A DNA stretch of 64,000 nucleotides from Lachnospiraceae bacterium (GCA_017476665.1 JAFUZJ010000014.1:25539-89538), one strand, 5' to 3'. Positions 42,860-52,993 are shown, counted from the first letter of the stretch. Made by a program: numbers and translations. The notes: generated by a model from the letters alone, not told the origin.

Positions 42860-44587
42860 ATGAATGAAAAAGGAAAGAGCAGAAAAGAATGGGTCAAGAC
42901 GGCGGCGATCATATTTTTGAGTGTGCTATTGGTGCTGACCTTTTTCTCCAATACGATCATGAATTATTCTCTGCCGGAGGTGGCGACGCAATATGTGGAA
43001 TCGGGAAACATCACGGCGAAGGTGCGCGGTACGGGTGTGGTGGAGAGCGGTGATCCCTACAGTGTGAGATTAAAGACCACGGACGGTTCCACAAATGCAT
43101 TCGGAGTGTACGAGGTGGATTCCGTGGAAGTGCGGGCCGGTGACCGGGTGCAGAAGGGAGACGTATTGTGCCATCTGAAAGCCGGGGAGAGCAAGGAGCT
43201 GGAGGAGGCGCGGGACGCACTGAACAAGCAGATCCTGAATTATGAGATTCAGATCCTGCAGGGGGAGGCGTCCAATTCGGTGCTGGATCATGCCAAGACG
43301 GGCAATACTTCCTCAATGAGCGCTTACCAGGCAAGGGTCCTGGCAAAGGAGAACGAGATCAAACAGCTGGAGCAGGAGCTGGAGGACGCAAAAGATACAC
43401 TGAATGCGTGGACGAAGCAGGCCACCTATGATGTCAGTGCCGATGATGAAAAAAAGGCGTGGAAGAAGGCACAGGCGGCAGCGGCAGACAACCAGTTGAT
43501 CATTGATGCTGTGGAACAAAAAATTGCAATTCTGCAAACGAATATCGATAATACGACCGCTTTGTGGGAGACCGATCATCCGAATACGATCTTGTATGAT
43601 GAGAACGGCAGAGTATCAGAAATCCAGATTACGGTATCAGACGGAGACGGTCTGAAACCGCAGGAGGTGAAGGCCAAGATCAATGGATGGCTGGATCAGA
43701 TTGCTGAATTGAAGGCAGAATCTGCTTATAAAGAGGCAACGGCAAAGCAAAAATCCTTGGATGAGGCAGTGGAGAAGGCGGAGAAAGCCTATCAGGATAA
43801 ATTGAGCGAAAAGAAGGACGATGTCTCCGATTCTGTCGATGATTGGACCAAGGAAGTGGAAAACCGACAGAAGAAACTGGACAAGGCAAATGAGGAAAAG
43901 AACAAGCTGGTGTCCGACATTGTGAATGAGTTAAATTGGGGAGATACCCTGTCGGATCTGCGGGAGAACATTGCCAAGCTGCAGGGTGAGAATGTGGTCG
44001 GTGAGATCACGGCGCCAATCTCCGGCGATATCATCAGCGTGAATGTAAAATCCGGACAGGACACGCCGGGGGATGGAATCCTGTTTACGATCCAGCCGGA
44101 AGGCAAAGGGTATACCATGCAGATCACCGTCACCAACGAGCAGGCGAAACGTCTGTCGGTGGGAGATCACGCGGATCTGGTGAATGCGTGGCGGTATGAT
44201 GACGCGGAGGTAGTGCTTTCCGGCATCAAGCCCAATCCTACCAATCCGGGACAGGAAAAGCTTTTGACATTTGATGTGTCCGGCAGTGTGACGGCAGGGC
44301 AGAGTCTGACAATCTCGGTAGGGCAGCGGAGTGCGGTCTATGATCTGACCGTGCCCAATTCCGCAATCAGGGAGGACAATAACGGTAAGTTTATCCTGAC
44401 AGTCACTACAAAGAGCACGCCCTTGAGCAACCGATATATTGCCACCAGAGTGGATGTGGAGGTGCTGGCAAGTGACGATACCCGCTCCGCCATCAATGCG
44501 CCGCTCTATGGCTGGGAGTATGTGATCACTACCGCCACGGCTCCGGTGGAAGCCGGCAAACAGGTGCGGCTGGCAAACAATAATTAG
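42860..44587 (+). CDS. HlyD-type membrane fusion / efflux adaptor protein
   Basis: A 575-aa adaptor. It has one N-terminal transmembrane helix (about 13-33) and a barrel-sandwich half (VRAGDRVQKGDVLCHLKAGE). Long coiled-coil hairpins follow at about 105-360, then the second lipoyl half (GEITAPISGDIISVNVKSGQ) and beta-barrel domains to the end. GGAGGA lies 9 bases before ATG 42860. Such proteins normally work with RND or MacB-type exporters, so its place after importer permeases is unexpected. The next gene encodes a MacB-core-like protein. Confidence 0.86.
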   Translation: MNEKGKSRKEWVKTAAIIFLSVLLVLTFFSNTIMNYSLPEVATQYVESGNITAKVRGTGVVESGDPYSVRLKTTDGSTNAFGVYEVDSVEVRAGDRVQKGDVLCHLKAGESKELEEARDALNKQILNYEIQILQGEASNSVLDHAKTGNTSSMSAYQARVLAKENEIKQLEQELEDAKDTLNAWTKQATYDVSADDEKKAWKKAQAAAADNQLIIDAVEQKIAILQTNIDNTTALWETDHPNTILYDENGRVSEIQITVSDGDGLKPQEVKAKINGWLDQIAELKAESAYKEATAKQKSLDEAVEKAEKAYQDKLSEKKDDVSDSVDDWTKEVENRQKKLDKANEEKNKLVSDIVNELNWGDTLSDLRENIAKLQGENVVGEITAPISGDIISVNVKSGQDTPGDGILFTIQPEGKGYTMQITVTNEQAKRLSVGDHADLVNAWRYDDAEVVLSGIKPNPTNPGQEKLLTFDVSGSVTAGQSLTISVGQRSAVYDLTVPNSAIREDNNGKFILTVTTKSTPLSNRYIATRVDVEVLASDDTRSAINAPLYGWEYVITTATAPVEAGKQVRLANNN

Positions 44588-44609
44588 AGGTATTAGAGGT
44601 TGGAAAACA

Positions 44610-45692
44610 GTGAAGACAGCAGCAAGCGGCAGGAAAAATAAAAAATCCATAATACGTTTGATCACAGCCATTGTGTGCGTGGCGGCAGCGGGATGTCTGT
44701 TTGGCATTCTCTGCCATCTGTTGGGGAAACTTCCGGAACAGACGATGGCGGAGCGCTGGAGCAAAGAAGGCGGTGTGTCGCAGATCAGCTGCTTTTTCTC
44801 CGTCAATGCGGGAGTGACGGAAGAAAGGCTGGAGGAGTTTGAGCACACCCTGGATGATTATCTGACAGAGAATTCCATTGAGATACAGTCCCCCAATCCC
44901 GGCGCAAGGCTGTGGGTGGATGCATACAGCGGGGAGGGAAAGATCACGCTGACCGGCGGGAAGGCTTCGGTGGAAGCGGATGCCACGGGAATCGGCGGGG
45001 ACTTTTTTCTTTTTCACCCGCAGGAACTGCTGTATGGCAGTTATTTTTCGGGAAACGACCTGAATCAGGACTATTGCGTCATCGATGAAGATGCGGCATG
45101 GCAGCTGTTCGGCTCCAATAATGTGGCGGGAATGTCGGTGACCATCGGCGGGATCCCGTATATTGTGCAGGGGGTGATCAGACGTCCGGACAGCAGACTG
45201 GTCAAGGCTGCGGGATTGGACAGCACCCGGGTGTATGTGTCCTACCGGACGCTGGAACGGTACGGAACGGCAAGCGGGATCAACCATTATGAGATCGTGA
45301 TGCCCAATCCGGTGAAACAGTTTGCATACAAATATGTGAAGGAACAGCTGGGAGCGGATGAGCGGGAGACAGAGGTGGTGGAGAATTCCACCCGTTTTGG
45401 GCTGCTTGGTTGTCTGAAGCGGATCGGGGCATTCGGCACCCGTTCCATGAACGGCAGAGCCATTATTTATCCTTATTGGGAAAATTTTGCAAGAGGTATG
45501 GAAGACATTCAGGGCATGTTTGCAGTAAGCATCGTGCTTTTGCTGATCTATCCCGTGGTTTACGGTCTGTGGGCATTTCTGTATTTTTGGAAGCATAAAG
45601 GCTGGACATTTAAAGATTTATGGATTAAGATAAAGGATAGGTTTGAACGGTTTCAGGAAAGACGATATTATCAGAAACGAGGGAATAAGTGA
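44610..45692 (+). CDS. MacB periplasmic-core-like membrane protein
   Basis: A 360-aa protein (GTG start 44610) with a transmembrane helix at about 14-38, a large extracytoplasmic domain, and a second helix near 305-330 (MFAVSIVLLLIYPVVYGLWA). The extracytoplasmic part resembles the MacB core domain: GIGGDFFLFHPQELLYGSYF, CVIDEDAAWQLFG and MSVTIGGIPYIVQGVIRRPD. It has only two helices and lacks a visible full FtsX domain. It overlaps the next gene by one base. The likely partner is the HlyD-type protein upstream; no ATPase is encoded nearby on this strand. Confidence 0.7.
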   Translation: MKTAASGRKNKKSIIRLITAIVCVAAAGCLFGILCHLLGKLPEQTMAERWSKEGGVSQISCFFSVNAGVTEERLEEFEHTLDDYLTENSIEIQSPNPGARLWVDAYSGEGKITLTGGKASVEADATGIGGDFFLFHPQELLYGSYFSGNDLNQDYCVIDEDAAWQLFGSNNVAGMSVTIGGIPYIVQGVIRRPDSRLVKAAGLDSTRVYVSYRTLERYGTASGINHYEIVMPNPVKQFAYKYVKEQLGADERETEVVENSTRFGLLGCLKRIGAFGTRSMNGRAIIYPYWENFARGMEDIQGMFAVSIVLLLIYPVVYGLWAFLYFWKHKGWTFKDLWIKIKDRFERFQERRYYQKRGNK

Positions 45693-48121
45693 TGAAGGCT
45701 TGGAAGAGATTCTTGAGCATAGGTCTTGTGGTTGCCCTGACGGTCGGTGCGTGCGGGTGCGGCAAAAAGGAAAACGGAAGCGGGGATGCGGGGAAGCTGG
45801 TCAGTGCTTCACCGGAATTGGCGAAGCAGTACGTTTACCGGATGGATCCGTTTGATTTCAGTAAACTTCAGACAGATAATGGGGATATCAGCGTACAGAG
45901 CTTCAAGAAGATCAAGGATAAGCTGTATGCCGTGATACAGAAGTATATTTACATGGAAGACGGCTCGTCCTCCAATGATATCATTATTGCGGAACTTGAT
46001 CCGAAAAGCAAAAATGTGGAGAATATTTCCCTGGATATGCCTGTAGAGGACGGAGAAGTTTCAGAGGAAACCGAATCGCAGACAGATGAACAGGAGATGG
46101 ATGTTTACGAAAATGTTTATTACGGCAATTTTCAGATATCCGACAGCGGTTATATCTATGGATGCAGGACTTATGATCGCAGCGATTACTCGGATCCGTC
46201 GAATTATGTAAACGAGCACAGAGAGTCTGTCTGTTGCTGGGATATGAAAGGACAGCTTTTGTGGGATGCCTCTCTGGACGCCTTAAGTGATGCTGATAGT
46301 TGGTATTACGTTAATGCCTTAGTCGGTCAGAAGGATGGATCGGTGGTCGTATTGATCGGTGGGGCGGAATACGGTCTTGTCAAGGTTGATAAAGACGGCG
46401 TAGCAGGAGCATTGCTCCCTGCCGGAAATATGCAGGAAATGTTGGAGAATTATTCAGGGCTCACAGTTATGTCCGATGGAAAACTGTTGATTTCTTATTA
46501 TGATGCAAATTGGCAGAATATGTATGTCAATACCTATGATTTCGCATCCGACAAGGCAGGAGAGGCTGTGAAACTCCCTGCTTCCGTGGCAGGCAATCTA
46601 TCCGGAAGAGCGGGGATAGACGGAAACGGGGCATTGGTGTACAGTACGGCATCCGGTGTGTATCGATATAAGATCGGTGCAGAGAATGAGGAAACCGTGA
46701 TGAGTTTTGTAAACTCGGATTTATATATTACCGGATTTGATGCGATTCTTCCTTTGGATGATACCAGTTTTGCAGCGATTTACGGCGAATATGATACAAC
46801 GGACTACAGCAGGACATTAAAGGGTGGTATTTTCAGCAAAGTGGATGCCTCGGATATTCCGGACAAGAAGGTGCTGGTGCTGGGCGGTGCATATCTGTAT
46901 GGTGATCTGCAGAAGCGGGTTGTGGATTATAACAAGTCTAACAGTGAGTATCGGATCGTCATGAAGGATTATAATCAGTACAATACCTATGATGATTATT
47001 CTGCTTGTTATACCCAGTTAAACAATGATATTATCTCCGGTCAGATGCCGGATATTCTGGTAGTGGATGCTTATAATCTCTCGTTGGAGAATTATGCGAA
47101 TAAAGGTCTGCTTGCTGATATCGGTGAAATGATCAAAAAGGATGACGAATTGTCCAAGATTGATTATATGCAGAATGTATTTGATACCTGCAAGTTAAAC
47201 GGAAAACTCTATGAGGTGATACCGTCTTTTAGCGTTCAGGGGTATATGGGTAAAAAGTCGATTGTGGGCGACAGAAATGCCTGGACCATGGAAGAAGCGA
47301 TGAAGCTTCTGGACAGTCAACCAGCAGGGACAAATCTGTTCAGCGACATGACAAAGAGCCAGTTTGTTTCGATGATGATGCAGATGTGCGGCACGCAGTT
47401 TGTGGATGTATCCACCGGAAAGTGTAATTTTGACACCCAGCAGTTCAGGGATTATATGGTTTATGCAAAAACCCTGCCGGATGCATTTGATGATGATTAT
47501 TACAATGACGCTTTGTATATGCTGCGTTATGAATCACAATACAGAAAGGGTTACACAATTCTTTCCAGTGTATATATCAGCGAAATATCCGATCTTGTCT
47601 ACAGCATTAACGGAGCGTTCGGGGAGGAGGTAGCCTTTGTGGGCTTCCCGGGGACGGATAATTCGACACCGGGCTCTGTGATCAGTACCAACACTTCCTA
47701 TGCACTGGCGGCACGTTCTGCTAATCTGGACGCTGCATGGCAGTTTGTAAGGTATTATCTGACAGATGAGTATCAGGATTCCATCAGCTATCAGCTGCCG
47801 GTGAAAAAGGCTGCTCTGGAGGAGAATGCGCAGAAAGCCACAAAGAAACCCAGTTACATGATGGATGGCAAGGAAATAGAGGAAGATTACCGCTATTGGA
47901 TCAATGATGAGCTGGTAACCATCGAGCCGCTTACGCAGGCTCAGGTGGATGAAATTGTGAAATATATTTCTTCCGTGTCGCGCAGGTCATATTACAATAC
48001 GGCGGTGACCAACATTATGGAAGAGGAATTGGGGGCATATTTCAAGAATCAGAAGAGCGCGGAAGATGTATCGAAACTGATCCAGAACAGAGTACAGCTC
48101 TATATCAACGAGAACCGATAA
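45692..48121 (+). CDS. Extracellular solute-binding lipoprotein 2
   Basis: An 809-aa lipoprotein from ATG 45692 (GAGGGA upstream; lipid Cys21 in VALTVGACGCGKK). It is a paralogue in layout of the protein at 38615: an N-terminal beta-rich, propeller-like part (to about 390) and a solute-binding part (VVDYNKSNSEYRIVMKDYNQ, then MPDILVVDAYNLSLENYANK and LDAAWQFVRYYLTDEYQD). The tail LIQNRVQLYINENR matches the tail of protein 1. It ends the cluster that starts at 38615. Ligand unknown. Confidence 0.85.
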   Translation: MKAWKRFLSIGLVVALTVGACGCGKKENGSGDAGKLVSASPELAKQYVYRMDPFDFSKLQTDNGDISVQSFKKIKDKLYAVIQKYIYMEDGSSSNDIIIAELDPKSKNVENISLDMPVEDGEVSEETESQTDEQEMDVYENVYYGNFQISDSGYIYGCRTYDRSDYSDPSNYVNEHRESVCCWDMKGQLLWDASLDALSDADSWYYVNALVGQKDGSVVVLIGGAEYGLVKVDKDGVAGALLPAGNMQEMLENYSGLTVMSDGKLLISYYDANWQNMYVNTYDFASDKAGEAVKLPASVAGNLSGRAGIDGNGALVYSTASGVYRYKIGAENEETVMSFVNSDLYITGFDAILPLDDTSFAAIYGEYDTTDYSRTLKGGIFSKVDASDIPDKKVLVLGGAYLYGDLQKRVVDYNKSNSEYRIVMKDYNQYNTYDDYSACYTQLNNDIISGQMPDILVVDAYNLSLENYANKGLLADIGEMIKKDDELSKIDYMQNVFDTCKLNGKLYEVIPSFSVQGYMGKKSIVGDRNAWTMEEAMKLLDSQPAGTNLFSDMTKSQFVSMMMQMCGTQFVDVSTGKCNFDTQQFRDYMVYAKTLPDAFDDDYYNDALYMLRYESQYRKGYTILSSVYISEISDLVYSINGAFGEEVAFVGFPGTDNSTPGSVISTNTSYALAARSANLDAAWQFVRYYLTDEYQDSISYQLPVKKAALEENAQKATKKPSYMMDGKEIEEDYRYWINDELVTIEPLTQAQVDEIVKYISSVSRRSYYNTAVTNIMEEELGAYFKNQKSAEDVSKLIQNRVQLYINENR

Positions 48122-48150
48122 GAAAAAGAATAGAAAGCGGAGGACATAAA

Positions 48151-49698
48151 ATGAGCAAGAAGCCAGTTGTGTTATTGATCCTGGACGGATACGGACTGAA
48201 TGAAAAGACGGAGGGCAATGCGGTTGCCCTTGCCAATACGCCGGTCATGGATTCTTTAATGAAGGATTATCCTTTTGTGAAAGGCAACGCCAGCGGTATG
48301 GCAGTGGGACTGCCGGAGGGGCAGATGGGAAACTCTGAGGTAGGGCATCTGAACATGGGAGCCGGTCGTATTGTGTATCAGGAGCTGACCCGCATTACCA
48401 AGGAAATTCAGGATGGCACGTTCTTTGAGAACGAAGCGTTATTACAGGCGGTGGAGAACTGTAAGAAAAATAACAGTGCCCTGCATATGATGGGACTTTT
48501 GTCCGATGGTGGCGTGCACAGCCACAATACTCATCTTTATGGGCTGTTGGAGCTGGCAAAAAGAAACGGTCTGGAGAAGGTATATGTTCATTGTTTCCTG
48601 GACGGACGTGACACGCCTCCCGCCAGCGGCAAGGAATTTGCGGAGGCGCTGGAAGCCAAAATGCAGGAGATTGGCGTGGGCAAGATCGCGTCTGTCATGG
48701 GACGCTATTACGCAATGGATCGGGACAACAACTGGGATCGAATCAAGCGTGCTTATGACGCATTGACCTTGCGGGAAGGCTTTACGGCGGCAAGCGGTCC
48801 GGAGGGCATTCAGGCTTCCTATGATAAAAATGAGACCGATGAGTTTGTGCAACCTACGGTAATTGATGATGGAGCTGCCATCACAGACGGCGATTCCGTG
48901 ATCTTTTTTAACTTCCGTCCGGACAGAGCACGTGAGATTTCCAGAGCATTCTGCGATGATGACTTTAAGGGCTTTGACAGAAAGCGGAAGAATATCGTAT
49001 ATGTCTGCTTTAACGACTATGATCCTACCATCCCGAACAAGGAAGTGGCATTCAAAAAGGTTTCTGTCACCAACACATTCGGAGAGTGGCTGGCGGCTCA
49101 GGGCATGCGGCAGGCACGTATTGCTGAGACGGAGAAATATGCGCATGTGACCTTCTTCTTCAATGGCGGTGTGGAGCAGCCTAACGAGGGTGAGGATCGC
49201 TTCTTGGTCAATTCTCCCAAGTATGTGCCCACGTACGATAAAAAGCCTCGTATGAGCGCCTATACGGTGTGCGATAAGCTTTCGGAGGCGATCACGAAGA
49301 AAGATGAGAACGGCGAGGCTTATTACGATGTGATCATCTGCAACTTTGCAAACCCGGATATGGTGGGACATACAGGCGTCATTCCGGCTGCAGTAGAGGC
49401 GGTGGAAGTCATCGACAAGTGTGTAGGCGAGGTCGTGGAGTTTGTGAAGGAAGTGAACGGAGCGATGTTCATCTGTGCGGACCACGGAAATGTGGAGCAG
49501 CTGATCGATTATGAGACCGGCGAGCCGTTCACGGCCCATACCACCAATCAGGTGCCTTTCATACTGGTGAATTATGATGAGGACTACACCCTGAGAGAGG
49601 GCGGCTGTCTGGCGGATATCATCCCGACGCTGATCCAGATCATGGGGAAGGAGCAGCCTGCAGAGATGACAGGAAAGTCTTTGCTGGTGCGTAAGTGA
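48151..49698 (+). CDS. gpmI: 2,3-bisphosphoglycerate-independent phosphoglycerate mutase
   Basis: A 515-aa glycolytic enzyme that interconverts 3- and 2-phosphoglycerate with two metal ions. The N-terminal LLILDGYGLNEKTEGNAVAL, the catalytic Ser in GQMGNSEVGHLNMGAGR, and metal-binding blocks FLDGRDTPPASG, VGHTGVIPAA and MFICADHGNVEQ are intact. Length matches the family. AGCGGAGG lies upstream of ATG 48151. Confidence 0.98.
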   Translation: MSKKPVVLLILDGYGLNEKTEGNAVALANTPVMDSLMKDYPFVKGNASGMAVGLPEGQMGNSEVGHLNMGAGRIVYQELTRITKEIQDGTFFENEALLQAVENCKKNNSALHMMGLLSDGGVHSHNTHLYGLLELAKRNGLEKVYVHCFLDGRDTPPASGKEFAEALEAKMQEIGVGKIASVMGRYYAMDRDNNWDRIKRAYDALTLREGFTAASGPEGIQASYDKNETDEFVQPTVIDDGAAITDGDSVIFFNFRPDRAREISRAFCDDDFKGFDRKRKNIVYVCFNDYDPTIPNKEVAFKKVSVTNTFGEWLAAQGMRQARIAETEKYAHVTFFFNGGVEQPNEGEDRFLVNSPKYVPTYDKKPRMSAYTVCDKLSEAITKKDENGEAYYDVIICNFANPDMVGHTGVIPAAVEAVEVIDKCVGEVVEFVKEVNGAMFICADHGNVEQLIDYETGEPFTAHTTNQVPFILVNYDEDYTLREGGCLADIIPTLIQIMGKEQPAEMTGKSLLVRK

Positions 49699-49729
49699 TC
49701 AAGTAAGGAATCAAGTTTGAAAATTTATG

Positions 49730-49758
49730 TTGAAATCAAGTGAAACATGTGGTACTAT
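49730..49758 (+). promoter_or_regulatory. Promoter for secG-rnr region
   Basis: TTGAAA at 49730-49735 and TACTAT at 49753-49758 with a 17-base spacer, 29 bases before the secG ATG. A good sigma-A match in the gap after gpmI. Confidence 0.6.
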
Positions 49759-49787
49759 TAAAAATGCTTGGCATTAGGAGGTGTGAA

Positions 49788-50027
49788 ATGGGAGCATTGA
49801 GAATTGCATTGACAGTTATTTTTATTATAGTGTGTGTTTCGCTTGTTGTGTTGGTACTCTTGCAGGAAGGTAAAGCGGCAGGGCTTGGAGCCATCAGCGG
49901 CGCTGCGGAATCCTACTGGGGTAAGAACAAAGCGCGTTCGATGGAAGGGCTGTTAGTAAGGGTCACCAAGATTCTGGCATTTGCTTTTATCGCGTTGGCT
50001 TTGGCACTGAATCTGAATGTATTTTAA
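49788..50027 (+). CDS. secG: Preprotein translocase subunit SecG
   Basis: A 79-aa protein with two transmembrane helices (about 3-25 and 55-78) joined by the SecG signature VLLQEGKAAGLGAISGAAES. It assists the SecYE channel. ATG 49788 is chosen because AGGAGG lies 6 bases upstream; the longer frame from 49740 would start inside the promoter region. In many Bacillota secG is followed by rnr, smpB and ssrA, as here. Confidence 0.95.
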   Translation: MGALRIALTVIFIIVCVSLVVLVLLQEGKAAGLGAISGAAESYWGKNKARSMEGLLVRVTKILAFAFIALALALNLNVF

Positions 50028-50041
50028 TCGACACAAAAGAC

Positions 50042-50070
50042 AAACACTCTTGCGAAAGAGTGTTTTCTTT
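50042..50070 (+). terminator. Intrinsic terminator after secG
   Basis: AAACACTCTT at 50042-50051 pairs with AAGAGTGTTT at 50056-50065 around a 4-base loop, followed by TTCTTTATTTT. It separates secG from rnr. A TATAAT-like -10 at 50081-50086, with a weak -35, may restart transcription for rnr. Confidence 0.85.
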
Positions 50071-50142
50071 ATTTTAGCGTATAATGAGGTGCGCGGATAT
50101 GTTCGCATGTCCATGTGCCGAATGGAATGAGGGGGGACCGAT

Positions 50143-52344
50143 ATGGGTGACGATATAAAGAGATCGGACAGGAAAAACAGAATATGTGAGCTGGTAGAGT
50201 CCTCTCTTTATGTGCCCATGAAGGAGAAGGAACTGGCGGCGTTGATGCAGGTGGACAGGCAGGACAGGGAGGAGTTTGCAGCCTGCCTGCAGGAACTCTT
50301 GCTGGAAGGGAAACTGATGCTGACGCCCCGGGGGAAGTATGTCAGAGGGGACGGAAGTGTTCTTACCGGTACTTTTATCGGAAATGCGAAAGGCTTTGGC
50401 TTTGTGGAGATTGAGGGAAGACAGGAAGACTTGTTTGTCCCGGCGGAGCAGACCGGCGGAGCCTTTCATAAGGATATTGTCCAGGTTTTACTGCAGACGC
50501 CCGGGGGAGCGGGCCGCAGACAGGAAGCAAAGGTGATTCGCGTTATTCAGCGGGGAATCCTTTCTCTCGTGGGAACTTACGAGAAGGGAAGAGGGCATTA
50601 TGGATTTGTGATCCCGGATAACACCCGGATTCCCTGTGATATCTTTGTGCCGGAGGAGGCTTCAAAAGGGGCTGTGACCGGACATAAAGTGGTGGTGGAG
50701 ATCACGGATTACGGAACCGGGCAGAACAGCCAGTCCGGCAGACATGGCGGAATCCAGAACCCATCGGGTAAGATCACCGAGATCATCGGACACATCAATG
50801 ATCCCGGCGTGGATATCATGTCCATTGTGCGCGGGTATGAACTGCCGGTAGAGTTCCCGGAGAAAGTGATGCAGCAGGTAGAGCGTGTGGCTAAACCTGT
50901 ATCGGAGGCGGATATGGCAGGCCGGAGGGATCTGCGGGATGTGCAGATGGTGACCATTGACGGCGAGGATGCAAAGGACCTGGATGATGCGGTGCATGTG
51001 ACATGTGACGGAGAAAACTATCATCTAGGTGTGCATATTGCGGATGTGACCAATTATGTACAGGAGAATTCCGCACTGGACAGGGAGGCATTGAAGCGAG
51101 GAACCAGCGTTTATCTGGTGGACCGGGTGATCCCAATGCTGCCGCATGCGCTTTCCAACGGAATCTGCTCTTTGAATGCCGGAGAGGACAGACTGGCGCT
51201 GAGCTGCCTGATGACGATCAATCCCAAAGGAGAGATTGTGGATTATGAGATCTGCGAGTCTGTGATCCGGGTGGACAGGCGGATGTCTTACAATGTGGTG
51301 AAGGCGATTTTGGAGGAGCCTGCGGATGGGGCAGAGAACCGAAAAATGCTTCTTCAGGAATATGAAGCGCTGCTTTCCATGTTCCGGCAGATGCGTGAGT
51401 TGGCGGCGATCCTGCGGGAAAAACGCAGAAAACGCGGTGCGATCGATTTTGATTTCCCGGAATGCAAGATTTTGCTGGACCGAAGCGGTCATCCTACAGA
51501 GATCAAGCCATATGAGCGCAATGCGGCGACTGATCTGATCGAGGAATTCATGCTGGCGGCAAACGAAACGGTGGCACAGCATTTTTACTGGATGGAAGTG
51601 CCCTTTGTGTATCGGGTGCATGATGTGCCGGATCCCGATAAAATTCAGAAGCTGGCGCTGTTCATTCACAATTTTGGCTACTTTATGAAATCAACGGACA
51701 AGCGTGGCAGCAAGGTGGGTAGCATGGAGGTGCATCCGAAGGAGATCCAGAAACTCTTAGAGCGGATAGAGGGAACACCGGAAGAGCCGATGATCGCAAG
51801 GCTTACGCTTCGCAGTATGAAACAGGCAAAATACAGCGTGGTAAGCAGCGGACACTTTGGGCTGGCCAGCAAGTATTACTGTCATTTCACATCTCCAATC
51901 AGACGGTACCCGGATTTGCAGATCCACCGCATCATCAAAGAGCAGCTCAGAGGAAAAATGACGGAGGAGCGAATCGCGCATTACAGGGATATCCTGCCGG
52001 GGGTAGCGGAGGCAACCTCCAAATTAGAGCGCCGGGCGGATGAAGCGGAGCGGGAGACGGACAAGCTGAAAAAAGTCGAGTTCATGGAGCAACATATTGA
52101 TGAGGAATTTGACGGTGTGATCAGCGGCGTGACGGCGTGGGGGATCTATGTGGAGCTGCCAAATACCGTGGAGGGGCTGGTGCATGTGTCCCGATTGGAA
52201 GGCGACTATTATTATTTTAATGAATCTGCCTGCGAGATGGTGGGGAGCGCTACGGGCAGGAGCTATAAACTGGGGATGCCCATGAGAGTACGCGTGGTGG
52301 AATGTGACCGTTTCACCCGTACCATAGATTTTGAGCCAGCGTAG
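50143..52344 (+). CDS. rnr: Ribonuclease R
   Basis: A 733-aa 3'-5' exoribonuclease for structured RNA. An N-terminal winged-helix-like part is followed by cold-shock domains (about 60-220). The RNB catalytic domain has VTIDGEDAKDLDDAVHV (metal-binding aspartates) and YCHFTSPIRRYPDLQIHR, and an S1 domain lies at about 645-733 (DEEFDGVISGVTAWGIYVEL). RNase R works with SmpB-tmRNA to degrade stalled mRNAs; smpB and ssrA follow directly. Confidence 0.97.
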   Translation: MGDDIKRSDRKNRICELVESSLYVPMKEKELAALMQVDRQDREEFAACLQELLLEGKLMLTPRGKYVRGDGSVLTGTFIGNAKGFGFVEIEGRQEDLFVPAEQTGGAFHKDIVQVLLQTPGGAGRRQEAKVIRVIQRGILSLVGTYEKGRGHYGFVIPDNTRIPCDIFVPEEASKGAVTGHKVVVEITDYGTGQNSQSGRHGGIQNPSGKITEIIGHINDPGVDIMSIVRGYELPVEFPEKVMQQVERVAKPVSEADMAGRRDLRDVQMVTIDGEDAKDLDDAVHVTCDGENYHLGVHIADVTNYVQENSALDREALKRGTSVYLVDRVIPMLPHALSNGICSLNAGEDRLALSCLMTINPKGEIVDYEICESVIRVDRRMSYNVVKAILEEPADGAENRKMLLQEYEALLSMFRQMRELAAILREKRRKRGAIDFDFPECKILLDRSGHPTEIKPYERNAATDLIEEFMLAANETVAQHFYWMEVPFVYRVHDVPDPDKIQKLALFIHNFGYFMKSTDKRGSKVGSMEVHPKEIQKLLERIEGTPEEPMIARLTLRSMKQAKYSVVSSGHFGLASKYYCHFTSPIRRYPDLQIHRIIKEQLRGKMTEERIAHYRDILPGVAEATSKLERRADEAERETDKLKKVEFMEQHIDEEFDGVISGVTAWGIYVELPNTVEGLVHVSRLEGDYYYFNESACEMVGSATGRSYKLGMPMRVRVVECDRFTRTIDFEPA

Positions 52345-52418
52345 AAATCCGTTGCGGGCTTCGGCAGACCGGACAGACAGGACAGACCTGGCAGCACAGA
52401 TGACGGAGGAAACAGGAA

Positions 52419-52886
52419 ATGGAAAAGAACGAGCCGCAGAAGCTGGTGGCAAACAATAAAAAAGCCTATCACGATTATTTTATTGATGAAACGTATGAGA
52501 CCGGAGTGGCACTGCATGGCACGGAAGTGAAATCTATTCGTATGGGAAAGTGCAGTATCAAAGAAAGTTTTGTGCGCATTGAGAACGGAGAGGTGTTCGT
52601 CTATGGCATGCATGTTTCTCCGTATGAAAAGGGAAATCTGTTTAACAAGGATCCGCTGCGGGTGAAGAAGCTTCTCATGCATCGCCAGGAAATCAATCGA
52701 CTGGAGGGGAAAATCCGGGAAAAAGGTTACACGCTGGTGCCCTTACAGGTCTATTTTAAAAACGGCAAAGTGAAGGTGGAGATCGGGCTGGCCCGAGGTA
52801 AGAAACTCTATGACAAGCGGGAAAGCATCGCGAAGAAAGATGCCAGAAGAGAGACAGAGAGAGAGTTTAAAGTGAAAAATTTGTGA
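52419..52886 (+). CDS. smpB: tmRNA-binding protein SmpB
   Basis: A 155-aa RNA-binding protein that brings tmRNA to stalled ribosomes. It shows [40 protein letters not shown] and the Lys/Arg-rich C-terminal tail [34 protein letters not shown] precedes ATG 52419. It is followed by the ssrA promoter. Confidence 0.97.
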   Translation: MEKNEPQKLVANNKKAYHDYFIDETYETGVALHGTEVKSIRMGKCSIKESFVRIENGEVFVYGMHVSPYEKGNLFNKDPLRVKKLLMHRQEINRLEGKIREKGYTLVPLQVYFKNGKVKVEIGLARGKKLYDKRESIAKKDARRETEREFKVKNL

Positions 52887-52910
52887 GGAAGGAATGGACA
52901 AACAGGTTGA

Positions 52911-52939
52911 TTGACATAAGAATGCCTGTTTGTTATAAT
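52911..52939 (+). promoter_or_regulatory. ssrA promoter
   Basis: TTGACA at 52911-52916 and TATAAT at 52934-52939 with a 17-base spacer: a perfect consensus sigma-A promoter. The predicted start near 52946 is about 48 bases upstream of the mature tmRNA end. Confidence 0.9.
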
Positions 52940-52993
52940 TAAATTTACAGATAACGGCATTTGAAAAATGCGGTTTATCATACAATTTCATAA

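Noticed and set aside
48442-49539. 365-codon minus-strand frame opposite gpmI
   Set aside because: Shadow of a fully conserved enzyme gene.
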